Shown here: positions 45,447 through 55,005 of the stretch, piece after piece | How positions within the stretch are numbered: the first letter of the stretch is position 1 | Layout: every line of letters begins with the position of its first letter | Translations under genes and position numbers: made by a program | Assembly (NCBI RefSeq): GCF_016863275.1 | Contig: NZ_BOOO01000010.1 | Location: forward strand, 1 to 64,000 | Direction of reading: 5' to 3' | DNA from: Planotetraspora mira | GTDB lineage: Bacteria; Actinomycetota; Actinomycetes; Streptosporangiales; Streptosporangiaceae | DNA length: 64,000 nt | Notes under the pieces: generated by a model | What the model saw: only the letters and a program-made list of their open reading frames with translations | The model's database searches: none | Told to the model about the DNA's origin: nothing

Positions 45447-46376
45447 TCAGCTGTGGTCGGTGAGCCAGCGCTCGGCGTCGAGCGACGCGGCGCATCCCGT
45501 CCCCGCCGCGGTGATGGCCTGCCGGTAGGTGTGGTCGACGACGTCGCCCGCCGCGAACACTCCGTCGAGGTTGGTCTTCGTCGTCGGCGCGTCGACCAGG
45601 ATGTATCCCTCGTCGTCCAGGTCGATCTGCCCCCGGACCAGATCCGTGCGCGGGTCGTGGCCGATGGCGATGAACAGACCGGACGCGGGAAGCTCGGTCT
45701 CCTCGCCCGTCTTCAGGTTCCGGACGCGCACCGCGGACACGCGCGTCTCGCCCAGGATGTCGACGACCTCGCTGTCCCAGACGAAGCGGATCTTCTCGTT
45801 GCCGAACGCCCGATCCTGCATGATCTTGCTGGCGCGCAGTTCGTCACGCCGGTGCACGATGGTCACCGACTTGGCGAAACGGGTGAGGAACGTCGCCTCC
45901 TCCATCGCGGTGTCGCCCCCGCCGACGACCACGATGTCCTGGTCGCGGAAGAAGAACCCGTCACAGGTGGCACACCAGGAGACGCCGCGGCCGGACAGGC
46001 GCTTCTCGTTAGGCAGCCCCAGTTCGCGGTAGCCCGACCCGGTCGCGAGGATCACGGACTTCGCGTAGAAGGTGTCGGTGTGCGTCTTGACGACCTTGGG
46101 GTCGGCCGCGAGGTCGACTTCGGTCACGTCGTCGGCCACCAGTTCGGCGCCGAACCGCTCCGCCTGCTTGCGCAGGTTGTCCATGAGGTCAGGACCCATG
46201 ATCCCGTCAGGGAAGCCGGGGAAGTTCTCCACATCGGTCGTGTTCATGAGAGCGCCGCCGGCGGTGACCGATCCTTCGAACACGAGCGGCTTGAGGTCGG
46301 CTCGGGCGGAGTAGACGGCCGCCGTGTAGCCGGCGGGGCCCGACCCTATGATGATCACGTTACGGACGTCGCTCAA
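45447..46376 (-). CDS. trxB: Thioredoxin reductase (NADPH)
   Basis: This 309-residue flavoprotein has the FAD loop [13 protein letters not shown], the redox-active [10 protein letters not shown] and the NADPH loop [13 protein letters not shown]. It passes electrons from NADPH to thioredoxin. The TTG at 46376 ([11 protein letters not shown]) is chosen because GGAAGG lies 8 bp upstream and the FAD loop follows shortly. A longer upstream frame is arginine-rich and unlikely. It precedes trxA. Confidence 0.95.
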   Translation of the reverse strand: MSDVRNVIIIGSGPAGYTAAVYSARADLKPLVFEGSVTAGGALMNTTDVENFPGFPDGIMGPDLMDNLRKQAERFGAELVADDVTEVDLAADPKVVKTHTDTFYAKSVILATGSGYRELGLPNEKRLSGRGVSWCATCDGFFFRDQDIVVVGGGDTAMEEATFLTRFAKSVTIVHRRDELRASKIMQDRAFGNEKIRFVWDSEVVDILGETRVSAVRVRNLKTGEETELPASGLFIAIGHDPRTDLVRGQIDLDDEGYILVDAPTTKTNLDGVFAAGDVVDHTYRQAITAAGTGCAASLDAERWLTDHS

Positions 46377-46550
46377 CGGATTCGCCTTCCGGGTGCTGTT
46401 CGATGCAGTGGCGTCAACAGATCCTAGGTGTTCAGGATTCCCGCCACGCTCACCGTGGACACGACGCCCCATCAGTGGTGCCCAAGTGACTGGTTCCGCC
46501 TCGTGAGTCGTGCTGTGCGCAGGGCCCCGGCGCGTCGTGCGCCCTGACCG

Positions 46551-47180
46551 TCAGGAGACCCCGGCGACCTTCGGTCCTCTGGTCAGGCCCGGCCGGCTCC
46601 GCAGATGCGAGAGCATGGGCACGAGTTTGGCCCGCCCGCGGGAGCAGCGACTCTTGACCGTTCCTGCCGGTACGTCGAGCACGATGGCCGCGTCCTCCAC
46701 CGAGTACCCCATCATGTCGACCAGCACCAGAGCCGCCCGCTGGTCGATGGGAAGTCGCTTGAGCGCCGCCTCGATCTCCATCGAGATCTCATGCTCATCC
46801 GTCTGGTCGGCGAGAGAGACCTCCCGGTCGGCGGCCTCGATGAGCTCGTCGTCGGCCACGGGCCGTACAGGTTTGCGGCGCATCCGGTCGAGACAGGCGT
46901 TGACCACGATGCGGCGAAGCCACGTGGTGACCGCGGCCTCGCCGCGAAAGCTCCCCGCCTTGCGGTAGGCGGAGACGAAGGCGTCCTGTACGGCGTCCGC
47001 CGCCTCGTCGGGGTCGCCCAGCGTCCGCAGGGCGACCACCCACAGGCGCTCGCGATGTCGTTTGACGATCTCGCGGAACGCGTCGGGGTCGCCCCCGAGG
47101 TGACGACTCAGAAGATCGGCATCCGTCAGCGCCGGGCGCGTTGTGTGCTCAGCGGGCGGGGGATCGTCTGAGTAGGTCAC
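46551..47180 (-). CDS. sigM: ECF sigma factor SigM
   Basis: This 209-residue ECF sigma factor has region 2 DAFREIVKRHRERLWVVALRTLGDPDEAADAVQDAFVSAYR in part (motif DAVQDAFVSAYRK) and region 4 YSVEDAAIVLDVPAGTVKSRCSRGRAKL. It lies in the conserved actinobacterial sigM-trxB-trxA order downstream of murJ and the pseudokinase. In mycobacteria and streptomycetes SigM responds to envelope or redox stress. No anti-sigma gene is adjacent in the usual downstream position, although the upstream pseudokinase may sense the envelope. Start gap to the kinase stop is 8 bp. Confidence 0.92.
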   Translation of the reverse strand: MTYSDDPPPAEHTTRPALTDADLLSRHLGGDPDAFREIVKRHRERLWVVALRTLGDPDEAADAVQDAFVSAYRKAGSFRGEAAVTTWLRRIVVNACLDRMRRKPVRPVADDELIEAADREVSLADQTDEHEISMEIEAALKRLPIDQRAALVLVDMMGYSVEDAAIVLDVPAGTVKSRCSRGRAKLVPMLSHLRSRPGLTRGPKVAGVS

Positions 47181-47188
47181 ATACCCTG

Positions 47189-48694
47189 CTATGCGGATGC
47201 GGGAGAATGGACCAGTATGTCATAAATTGTCCCGCGATACTTCCCTTCGAAGTAGGGAAGTCGCGTGAACCAGACCAGGACGTATTGACCGGTTACGGCC
47301 TTGCTCGGCGTGAGGGTGACCGACCCGGAGGCGTTCTCGTTCTTGGCCACGGACTTGAGCGAGGACAGATCGGCCGCGTCGCCGACCCTGAGTTCCACGC
47401 TCGCGCCGTCGGCGTTCGGCAGCGAGAGGGTGACGTTGGAGACCTGAATCGGCTTGCCCATGTCGAGGATCAGGCCGACACCCGACTTGAGCCGCCCCAG
47501 TTCGGCGCTCTTGTATGTGTCGGTGTGCCAGTCGGTCGAGGACTTGCCGTCGATCGCCGCGCTCGCGTATTCGGGGTTCTCTTCCTTGTCGTCACCCAGG
47601 GGGTCGAAGCCCGTGGCGCTGACCGGCTTGACGGTGACCGGCTTGGCCGAGGGCGCGGAGGACGTGGGGCCGGCGCTGCTGTTGTGCGCCACCGGCGGGG
47701 TGTTGCCCAGATTCTTGCCGACGGTCCACGCGCCGAGGCCGACGGCGGCCATGACCAGCAACACGATGATGGTCAGCAGGACCTTGCTCGCGGGTCCGGT
47801 CTGCGAGCGCTGACCGTGTTGCGGTCCCTGGGCGGGCGGCTGCGGCGAGGGCGTCGGCCACGGGTCCATCGTGTCCGGCGCCTCGGAACGCAGGTTCAGC
47901 GAGGGCGGCGCGGAGGAGATGGGTGCGGGCGTCGGCCGCGGCACCTCGGAGAGAGCCTCGGCGACCTCCGCGGGGGTGGTCAACGGCGGCTGGCCCCGGC
48001 GGGGCTCCTGGAGGAGCACCCGGCAGGTGATGGCGTCGAGATAGCCCGGGACGCCCGCGGTCACCTGACGAGGCGTGCACAGCCGTCCGTAGTCGAGGGG
48101 GGCGGGAGGGAGGCCGCAGTCCATGTCGCCTGGCCAGTGGCCGGTCAGGGCGGCGTACAGGAGGCGTCCCAGCCCCTCGGTGTCCTCCCGGACCGGATCG
48201 TCGCTGGACAGGCCCAGGATCGCGGCGTCGACCGCGACGCCGAGCAGTTTGACGGTGCCGCCACTCGTCCAGACGAGGCGACTGGGCGTCAGGTGGAGAT
48301 GCGTGAGGCCCGCCGCGTGGGCGTGGGCGAGCGCCTCGGCGGCCTCGGCCACCAGCGCCGCGCCGCGTTCGGGTTCGATCGGCCGGCTGGTCAGCAGGTC
48401 GAGGAGGGACTCACCGCTGACCCACTCGCTGACCACGTAGGCGGTGCCGTCCTGGTCGGCCGCGTCGAACACCTGGGTGAGGCGGGGGTCGGTGAGGCGA
48501 CTGGCCGCGCGCGCGGCGAGCACCACCTCGTTCACGCGGGGGAACTCGGGGCTGAAGGTGTGGACGGCGACCGGCCGGGCGAGGATCTCGTCGATGGCCT
48601 TCCAGAGCGTCGCACCGCCGAATTCGGTGACCCTGTCCTCCAGCCGGAAACGATTCGCCAGCCGGGTCCCTGGTTCGACTGCGGACATACTCAT
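47189..48694 (-). CDS. Membrane pseudokinase with extracytoplasmic discoidin-like domain
   Basis: This 501-residue protein has an N-terminal kinase-like fold (residues ~1-260) in which the catalytic motifs are lost: PVAVHTFS in place of VAIK, HLHLTPSRLV in place of HRDLKPxN, and KLLGV in place of DFG. A Pro-rich linker leads to one membrane helix (VLLTIIVLLVMAAVGLGAW, ~305-325) and a C-terminal extracytoplasmic beta domain (ASAAIDGKSSTDWHTD, residues ~380-501, F5/8-type carbohydrate-binding-like). In Mycobacterium the same parts are fused to MurJ (MviN). Here they are separate, next to murJ. Confidence 0.85.
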   Translation of the reverse strand: MSMSAVEPGTRLANRFRLEDRVTEFGGATLWKAIDEILARPVAVHTFSPEFPRVNEVVLAARAASRLTDPRLTQVFDAADQDGTAYVVSEWVSGESLLDLLTSRPIEPERGAALVAEAAEALAHAHAAGLTHLHLTPSRLVWTSGGTVKLLGVAVDAAILGLSSDDPVREDTEGLGRLLYAALTGHWPGDMDCGLPPAPLDYGRLCTPRQVTAGVPGYLDAITCRVLLQEPRRGQPPLTTPAEVAEALSEVPRPTPAPISSAPPSLNLRSEAPDTMDPWPTPSPQPPAQGPQHGQRSQTGPASKVLLTIIVLLVMAAVGLGAWTVGKNLGNTPPVAHNSSAGPTSSAPSAKPVTVKPVSATGFDPLGDDKEENPEYASAAIDGKSSTDWHTDTYKSAELGRLKSGVGLILDMGKPIQVSNVTLSLPNADGASVELRVGDAADLSSLKSVAKNENASGSVTLTPSKAVTGQYVLVWFTRLPYFEGKYRGTIYDILVHSPASA

Positions 48695-48895
48695 AGGGCC
48701 GCCTCAATCCGCGGCTCATCGGCATACATCAGCCGATGCCGGGTGGTTTCGCCCACGCCTTCCCGCTTCCGCTCGCCGGTCGAACTCTAGGCGCACCATG
48801 CTAGTGCCGTGCCGGTCCTGCCCGCCTTCCCGATCGAAGAGGTCTGAATCGGACTTTTGGTCAAGCCTCTACCGTTCGGTCACTCTTGAGGACTC

Positions 48896-50494
48896 TTACC
48901 GTCCTACCCGGCTCGTAACGAGTCCAATGATGGAGCTCACCTCGGTGACACGCATCCGGTGCGCGGCCAGCAGGTAGAGCAGCAGGCCGAAACCGCCGCC
49001 TGCCGCCAGGATGACGGCGGAGCTGAGTGCCGTGATCGGTGTGATCTCCCTGGTCAGCCACAGGACTGCCAGCGCGACGACGGCTGCGGGGATCGCCGCG
49101 ACGTACATGCGGGAGAGCCCCGACGCCACCGACCGGCCGCCGAGCCCACGGATCCTCCGGCTCGCCAGCAGCCACGCGATTCCACTGCCGATCACGTACG
49201 TCAACGTGAACGCGAAGGCCAGACCGATCACGATGTATCGGGCGGGAAGCGTGAAATACGCAATAAGGCTCAAAGTTGCATTTATTGCGACATTTACCCC
49301 AGCAATAAGCGCCGGGGTCTTCGTGTCACCGAAGCTGTAGAAGACCCGGAGGAGAAGCTGGAAGATCGAGAACGGCACGAGCGCCAGCCCGAAGACCTGT
49401 AGCACGTTGCCGATGTAGAGCGCGTTGGCCGCGGTCATGTTGCCCCACGAGAAGATCAGCGTGGTGACGGCGGGGCCGAGCACCATCAGGAGCAGGCCGG
49501 CCGGGACGATGACCGAGGAGACGAGGCGCACTCCGGAGCCGAACTCCGTCCGGGCCGCGTCGAACTCCCCGTCCGCGACGTACCGGCTCATCCGGGGGAG
49601 CATCGCCGTGATCACCGACACCGCGATGATCCCGTACGGCAACTGGAACAGCTGGAACGCGTAGGAGTAGGAACTGTTGCCCGCACCGGGGGCCCGCTCG
49701 CCGGCGCCGGTGGCGAGCTTGGTGGTGACCCAGAAGCCGAACTGGGTGATGCCGACGTAGGCGAAGGTCCACACCGCCGTCCTGCCGGTCTCGCCGAGTC
49801 CCGTGTCACGCAGCCCGAGGCGGGGCCGGAACCGGAAACCGGCCCGGTGCAGTGCGATGACCAGCACGATCGACTGGACCACGATGCCGGCCGTGGTGCC
49901 GACGCCGAGCAGCGTCAGGTCCTGGTCGGTGACGTGCTCGATGTCGGACGACCCGACGGCCAGGTAGGCGGCCGCCACCCCGATCACGACGAGGTTGTTG
50001 AGCACCGGCGCCCACATGGGGGCGGCGAACCTGTCCCGCGTGTTCAGGATCGCGCCGGCCATGGCGCCGATCCCGAAGAACGCGATCTGCGGAAGGATGT
50101 ACCTGGCAAGCGTGCTCGCCACGTCGATCTTGTGCGACGACCAGTTGGACGCCGTGTAGAGCTCCATGATCGGTCGTGCGAGGAGCACGCCGACGGCGGC
50201 GATCAGGGCGAGCACCACGATCGCGAGCGTCATCAGCCGCTGCTCGAAGGCCTGCCCTCCGTCCGCGTCCCGCTTCTTCGCGCGGACGATCATCGGGACG
50301 ATCACACTGCTCAGCACGCCGCCGATCAGCAGGTCGAACAGGATGAACGGGATCTGGTAGGCGGCGTTGTACGCGTCACCGAGCGCGAAGGTGCCGATGG
50401 CCGCGGCGAGCACCGCCGTACGCAGGAAGCCGGTCAACCTGGACACCATCGTGCCGGCCGCCATGATCGCGCTGGCCCGAAGCATCCTGCTCAT
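48896..50494 (-). CDS. murJ: Lipid II flippase MurJ (MviN)
   Basis: This 532-residue membrane protein has about 14 hydrophobic segments and the MurJ opening LRASAIMAAGTMVSRLTGFLRTAVLAAAIG, with DAYNAAYQIPFILFDLLIGGVLSSVIVP. It exports lipid-linked peptidoglycan precursor. Unlike the mycobacterial protein, it has no fused pseudokinase domain. That domain is encoded by the next gene downstream on the same strand. It is followed by DUF6049 upstream. Confidence 0.95.
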   Translation of the reverse strand: MSRMLRASAIMAAGTMVSRLTGFLRTAVLAAAIGTFALGDAYNAAYQIPFILFDLLIGGVLSSVIVPMIVRAKKRDADGGQAFEQRLMTLAIVVLALIAAVGVLLARPIMELYTASNWSSHKIDVASTLARYILPQIAFFGIGAMAGAILNTRDRFAAPMWAPVLNNLVVIGVAAAYLAVGSSDIEHVTDQDLTLLGVGTTAGIVVQSIVLVIALHRAGFRFRPRLGLRDTGLGETGRTAVWTFAYVGITQFGFWVTTKLATGAGERAPGAGNSSYSYAFQLFQLPYGIIAVSVITAMLPRMSRYVADGEFDAARTEFGSGVRLVSSVIVPAGLLLMVLGPAVTTLIFSWGNMTAANALYIGNVLQVFGLALVPFSIFQLLLRVFYSFGDTKTPALIAGVNVAINATLSLIAYFTLPARYIVIGLAFAFTLTYVIGSGIAWLLASRRIRGLGGRSVASGLSRMYVAAIPAAVVALAVLWLTREITPITALSSAVILAAGGGFGLLLYLLAAHRMRVTEVSSIIGLVTSRVGR

Positions 50495-50578
50495 AGTGTT
50501 CCTTCAACTCGGCGGCCCGTTCGGCCGTGTCCGTGCGCCGGGCGGGTCCTGACGCCCATCCTCGGAGTCTCCCAGAGG

Positions 50579-52840
50579 CTATGTCGGCGGCGACTCCCGC
50601 TGGTCCGCGGGAACGGCCTGGGCCTCCCCCGGCGGGGGCACGGACTCGGGCCCCGCGGGCTCGGCAGGGCTGAACGGGAAGGACTTCCTGGACCGGCGGC
50701 GAAGGATCCGCATCACCACGGCGGCCAGCATGATCGTGAGCGCCGCACCGACGATGACCAGCGCGATGCCGGTGTAACCGGTGGCGCGGACGGTGACATG
50801 GACGGCGTCGCCGTAGCGCTTGCCCTCGGCCGTCAGGAGTTGGATGGCGATGGTCGCCTCGCCGCCGCCCTGCGGCACGGTCACCGGCACGTTCTCGAGC
50901 AGGGTGCGCGACTTGAGGATCGTGGTCTCGGGGGTCTCGTAGACCCCTCCGGGGGCGTCGATCCCCAGTCTCGACGTGTTGTCCGAGGTGACCCGGATCT
51001 TTATCCGGATGGGTTTGTCGAGGCTGTTGGAGACGCTGACCGGCACCTGGCCGTTCGCCCCGGCCACCGCCCGTGGCGTGTCGGCCACCAGCACATCATC
51101 GATGCGGGTGTCGACGGCCTTCTCCACCTGCGCGGCGAAGGCGGTCGCCCGCTTCGAGTCTCCGCGCCATGACGACGAGGTCAGCCGGAGGATGGCGTCG
51201 TGGAAGAGCTGGGTGTGCTCCTCCGTCACCGTCGCCGCCGCGTCGGCCTTGTCGCTGATCTTGCGCACCGTGGCCAGGTAGGCCTTCCCCAGCTCGGCTT
51301 GGCGGTCGCGGGTGGTGTAGACGAGGTCGGACCTGTGCACCTGGGCCTTGGTCGGCTTGACGGAGTCGAGCGTGGTCATCCGCAACCACGGAGCCGCTGA
51401 CACGGTTTTGAGAAGCGCCGACACGAACTTGGGGTCGGGGTTCCACAGCTCAGCGGGAGGCGCCACGACGATCGTCCTGGCCGTACGGGCACCCCCGGTC
51501 GCCTGGCCGCCTCCGGTTGTTTGGCCGCCTCCGGTTGTTTGGCCACCCCCGGTTGTTTGGCCGCCCGTCAAGGGCGTTCCCTGGGACTGCGAACCCGGTG
51601 GCTCGAACGCGATCATCGCGGTCTCGGCGATGAACCGCTGCCGCGCGAGCAGCGCGCTTCCGGGAGCGGTGACGTCACCACCGAGGAGCTGGCTCAGCGT
51701 CGGATCGGAGACGAGCGCCGCGACGGGCCCGGACACGGTGTCCAGGCGCGACGCGGCGTCCGGAGTGGTGGCGACGGGCGGGTCGGGGGGGAGGGTGTCG
51801 CCGGAGAGCAGCACGGACTTCACCCCGGCCGTGGCCAACTCGTCGACCGCGTCGCGGTCCACCGCACCGCCGGACGGCCATGCGATGGAGGTCGGCACCT
51901 CGCGGCCGAGCTGCGCCGACGCCGCCGCCGCACCCCTCTGGATGGCGGCCGCGGCCGGCGCGTCGAGCCCGTTGTGGACGAGTGCCGTGACGTCCGGATC
52001 CCCGTACGGCGTCGCCATGACGGACTTGTCGGCGAGAGCCGTACGAACGGACTCGAACCACTGGGCCGCGGCCGCGTCCGGCGCCTTGTGGGTGTTCTCG
52101 TCACCCTTCACCACGGTGTACGGCCCGGCAGAGGACTGGCGGACGTCATCGAGGACGGCGGGATCGAGGAACCATGTCACGGTCTTCCCCGTGCCCTGGA
52201 CCAGTTCGAGCAGCTTCGACAGGCGCCCTGAGGTGATCGACGCGTGGAGATCGTCGTCCATGAAGGTCGAGTCGTCGGCGCGGTGGGGCCGGTCGACGAG
52301 CGGCAGGGCGACGGCCAGCTTGATCTTCGGGGTCTGCTGGCCCTTGGGCACGTAGGTCAGGAACGTGCGATCAATGGCGATCTGCGCACCCGTGTTGCCG
52401 TCGAGCACCTCGATGCCGAACGGGTAGACCCCCGTCTGGGTCATGCCGAGTTCCTGCGGCGTCACGTTGAAGTCGAACGCCAGCTTCCCCGACTGATCGA
52501 GCGTCGTGACCTGGACCTTGGTGCTGTACGAGGTGGTGACGATTCCCTGACCGGCGGCGAATTGCGCCATGTCGGCCCGGGTTCGGAACGGCTGTCCGGG
52601 TGAATAGTGAATGCGGACGCGCACAGGGGCCATTGGGGTGCCCGTGACCGTGCCCGAGACCAGGATGGGGGTGGTCGGCTCGCGCGGCACCTCAGGTGTG
52701 ATCCGCCCCACCAGGAGCGGGTTCGCGGGAGCAGCGATCTTGCCCAGACCTCGGGGAGCCGCGACAGCCGTACCGGCCATGCTCGGGGGGACGAGCAGGG
52801 CAGTGGTCAGCAGGGCGAGTAGGGCGGCCTTACGGATCAT
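50579..52840 (-). CDS. DUF6049 secreted/membrane-anchored protein
   Basis: This 753-residue protein has an N-terminal signal peptide (ALLALLTTALLVPPSMAG), a large extracytoplasmic part and a C-terminal membrane helix (GIALVIVGAALTIMLAAVVM) with a cytoplasmic basic tail. A six-residue tandem GGQTTG repeat encoded by an 18-bp DNA repeat lies at 51500-51566. The gene precedes murJ in the conserved actinobacterial DUF6049-murJ-pseudokinase-sigM cluster, suggesting envelope biogenesis. The function is unknown. Confidence 0.82.
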   Translation of the reverse strand: MIRKAALLALLTTALLVPPSMAGTAVAAPRGLGKIAAPANPLLVGRITPEVPREPTTPILVSGTVTGTPMAPVRVRIHYSPGQPFRTRADMAQFAAGQGIVTTSYSTKVQVTTLDQSGKLAFDFNVTPQELGMTQTGVYPFGIEVLDGNTGAQIAIDRTFLTYVPKGQQTPKIKLAVALPLVDRPHRADDSTFMDDDLHASITSGRLSKLLELVQGTGKTVTWFLDPAVLDDVRQSSAGPYTVVKGDENTHKAPDAAAAQWFESVRTALADKSVMATPYGDPDVTALVHNGLDAPAAAAIQRGAAAASAQLGREVPTSIAWPSGGAVDRDAVDELATAGVKSVLLSGDTLPPDPPVATTPDAASRLDTVSGPVAALVSDPTLSQLLGGDVTAPGSALLARQRFIAETAMIAFEPPGSQSQGTPLTGGQTTGGGQTTGGGQTTGGGQATGGARTARTIVVAPPAELWNPDPKFVSALLKTVSAAPWLRMTTLDSVKPTKAQVHRSDLVYTTRDRQAELGKAYLATVRKISDKADAAATVTEEHTQLFHDAILRLTSSSWRGDSKRATAFAAQVEKAVDTRIDDVLVADTPRAVAGANGQVPVSVSNSLDKPIRIKIRVTSDNTSRLGIDAPGGVYETPETTILKSRTLLENVPVTVPQGGGEATIAIQLLTAEGKRYGDAVHVTVRATGYTGIALVIVGAALTIMLAAVVMRILRRRSRKSFPFSPAEPAGPESVPPPGEAQAVPADQRESPPT
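51500..51566. repeat. 18-bp tandem repeat in the DUF6049 gene
   Basis: About three and a half copies of an 18-bp unit (core CCGGTTGTTTGGCC) encode Gly-Gly-Gln-Thr-Thr-Gly repeats. Slippage here would change the linker length without a frameshift. Confidence 0.8.
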
Positions 52841-52886
52841 GTGCGGGCCTGCAGTGGGGTTCGGCGCACGCCCAGAATGCTATGGC

Positions 52887-53423
52887 CTAAGCCGTACTCA
52901 TTGGGCTGGCCACACTCGCCAGGCCGCGTCGTCTGGGCGTCGTGAGGTCGACGGGCTTGCCCGTCATCAGGTCCAACAGGTGAAAAGCACGTAGTCGTAG
53001 CGCTGTGGACCGCTCTCCCGTGGCTGTGACGACAGGTTCATCCGGATCCAGGCCGTCGATGAGGCGTTGGTCGATGAGGATGGTCAGATGCTCGGGAAGC
53101 AGAAGGGGGCAGACCAGGCCGTCCGCGTAGTCGGTGGCCGAATTCACCACGAACGCGGAGGCGGGCACGACGCGCCGGGCACGGAACAGCGCTCCGACGG
53201 CCTTGGCCTTGGGCGGGGTGTCGACGGTCCCGACGACGGCGACCGGGTCCCGGCCGTCCTGGGACGAGACCTCGAACACCCGTACGCTCACGCAGGTCCC
53301 GGCACCTATCCCGAGAACCTCGGGAAGCTCCTCCGAGGATGTCAACGCACGAGGAAGCCGTACGATCTCATGGTGGATCTGATGGGCGAGGAGCCAGCGG
53401 TGAATCGCGAGAGCGTCTTTCAT
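52887..53423 (-). CDS. YbaK/EbsC-like aminoacyl-tRNA deacylase
   Basis: This 178-residue protein of the YbaK/ProX/EbsC fold has FVVNSATDYADGLVCPLLLP and the N-terminal HRWLLAHQIHHEIVRLP typical of the family. YbaK proteins hydrolyse misacylated tRNA such as Cys-tRNA-Pro. The family's conserved Lys is not obvious (the segment VPPKAKAVGALFRA holds candidate Lys residues). It is divergent from the CCA-adding enzyme gene by 133 bp, so two tRNA-maturation functions share a locus. Confidence 0.75.
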   Translation of the reverse strand: MKDALAIHRWLLAHQIHHEIVRLPRALTSSEELPEVLGIGAGTCVSVRVFEVSSQDGRDPVAVVGTVDTPPKAKAVGALFRARRVVPASAFVVNSATDYADGLVCPLLLPEHLTILIDQRLIDGLDPDEPVVTATGERSTALRLRAFHLLDLMTGKPVDLTTPRRRGLASVASPMSTA

Positions 53424-53533
53424 CTCTGAGCTCCTTGCTTTGTCCAGCGCCCCCGAACTGACCGTAGCCTGGTGATTGCTAGGTGTGTATCCCCCCTAGG
53501 TGACACCAGGATGCGACGGGGGAGAATCGTTCC

Positions 53534-53575
53534 GTGACCGAAGGACCTACCCAGCCTTGTCCGTTTCAAATCTGA
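53534..53575 (+). CDS. Possible 13-codon upstream ORF before the CCA-adding enzyme gene
   Basis: GTG at 53534 follows a GGGGGAGA ribosome-binding site with good spacing and encodes a short peptide (MTEGPTQPCPFQI) that stops at 53573-53575, overlapping the main gene start in another frame. It could modulate translation of the downstream gene or be coincidental. Confidence 0.3.
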   Translation: MTEGPTQPCPFQI

Positions 53576-54993
53576 GCGACCGCCAGCAGCGAGCCGTAGA
53601 TGACCTGTTCAGGCGTATTGCCCCGGTGGCCGACGAGCTCGGAGAGCTGTTCGCGGCCCGCGGGCACGAGTTGGCCCTCGTCGGCGGATCCGTCCGCGAC
53701 GTCCTGCTCGGCCGTGTCGGCCACGACCTCGATCTGACCACGGACGCCAGGCCCGAGCGCGTACTGGAAATAGTCAAGGACTGGGCCGAGGCCGTCTGGA
53801 CGATCGGGATCGACTTCGGCACGGTCGGCGTTCGCAAGGGCGGCTGGCAGCTGGAGATCACCACATACCGCAGCGAGTCGTACGACCCCGGCTCGCGCAA
53901 ACCCGAGGTGTCCTACGGCGACACGCTGGACGGCGACCTCCGCCGCCGGGACTTCGCGGTCAACGCGATGGCGGTCCGGGTGCCGAGCCACGAGTTCGTC
54001 GACCCGTTCGGCGGGCTGCCCGACCTCGCGGCGAAGGTGCTGCGCACGCCGGGAACGCCTGAGGACTCGTTCGACGACGATCCGCTGCGGATGCTCCGCG
54101 CGGCGCGCTTCGCCTCCCAGCTCGGTTTCTCGGTGGATCCGAAGGCCGTAGAGGCGATGACGGCGATGGCCGGCCGGATCGAGATCGTGTCGGCCGAGCG
54201 CATCCGCGAGGAGCTGGACAAGCTGATCTGTGGTGCCGGGCCCCGGGACGGCCTGGCCATGCTGGTGGACACGGGCCTCGCGGCCCACGTCCTGCCCGAG
54301 CTGCCCAAGCTCCGGCTGGAGATCGACGAGCATCACCGGCACAAGGACGTCTACGAGCACACATTGATCGTGTTGGAACAGGCGGTGGGGCTGGAGACCT
54401 CCGGCCCCGACCGGGTGCTCCGGTGGGCCGCGCTCCTGCACGACGTGGGCAAGCCGAAGACCCGCCGCAACGAGCCCGGCGGCCGGGTCTCCTTCCACCA
54501 CCACGAGGTGGTCGGGGCCCAGATGGCCAAGAAGCGGATGAGCGAGCTCAAATTCCCCAAGGACGTCGTGGCCGACGTTTCGCGGCTGGTCGAGCTCCAC
54601 CTGCGGTTCCACGGGTACGGCTCAGGGGAGTGGACGGACAGCGCGGTGCGCCGGTACGTCCGTGATGCCGGGCATCTGCTGGAACGGCTGCACAAATTGA
54701 CCCGAGCCGACTGCACGACCCGCAACAAGCGGAAGGCGGCCGCCCTCTCGCAGACGTACGACCAGTTGGAGGAGCGCATCTCCCGGCTGGCCGAGGAGGA
54801 GGAGCTGGCCAAGATCCGGCCGGAGCTCGACGGCAACGAGATCCAGGAGATCCTCGGCATCTCTCCCGGTCCGGTGATCGGCAGGGCCTACAAGCACATG
54901 CTGGACATCCGCATGGACGAGGGCATGATCGGCAAAGAGGCCGCCAAGGAGGCCCTCCTGAAATGGGCCCACTCCCAAGGCATCCTCCCCTGA
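53557..54993 (+). CDS. pcnB: CCA tRNA nucleotidyltransferase
   Basis: This 478-residue class II nucleotidyltransferase has LVGGSVRDVLLGRVGHDLDLTTDA (catalytic Asp residues) and RRRDFAVNAMA, then a C-terminal HD-like metal-binding region (HHRHKDVYEHTLIVLEQ, LLHDVGKPKTR) near residues 270-320. It adds CCA to tRNA 3' ends. tRNA-Ala in this window lacks an encoded CCA. The TTG start at 53557 is uncertain. A better-spaced GTG in another frame (53534) opens a 13-codon ORF ending at 53575, which may be an upstream ORF. Confidence 0.85.
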   Translation: MSVSNLSDRQQRAVDDLFRRIAPVADELGELFAARGHELALVGGSVRDVLLGRVGHDLDLTTDARPERVLEIVKDWAEAVWTIGIDFGTVGVRKGGWQLEITTYRSESYDPGSRKPEVSYGDTLDGDLRRRDFAVNAMAVRVPSHEFVDPFGGLPDLAAKVLRTPGTPEDSFDDDPLRMLRAARFASQLGFSVDPKAVEAMTAMAGRIEIVSAERIREELDKLICGAGPRDGLAMLVDTGLAAHVLPELPKLRLEIDEHHRHKDVYEHTLIVLEQAVGLETSGPDRVLRWAALLHDVGKPKTRRNEPGGRVSFHHHEVVGAQMAKKRMSELKFPKDVVADVSRLVELHLRFHGYGSGEWTDSAVRRYVRDAGHLLERLHKLTRADCTTRNKRKAAALSQTYDQLEERISRLAEEEELAKIRPELDGNEIQEILGISPGPVIGRAYKHMLDIRMDEGMIGKEAAKEALLKWAHSQGILP

Positions 54994-55005
54994 CCCTCCC
55001 CGCTC

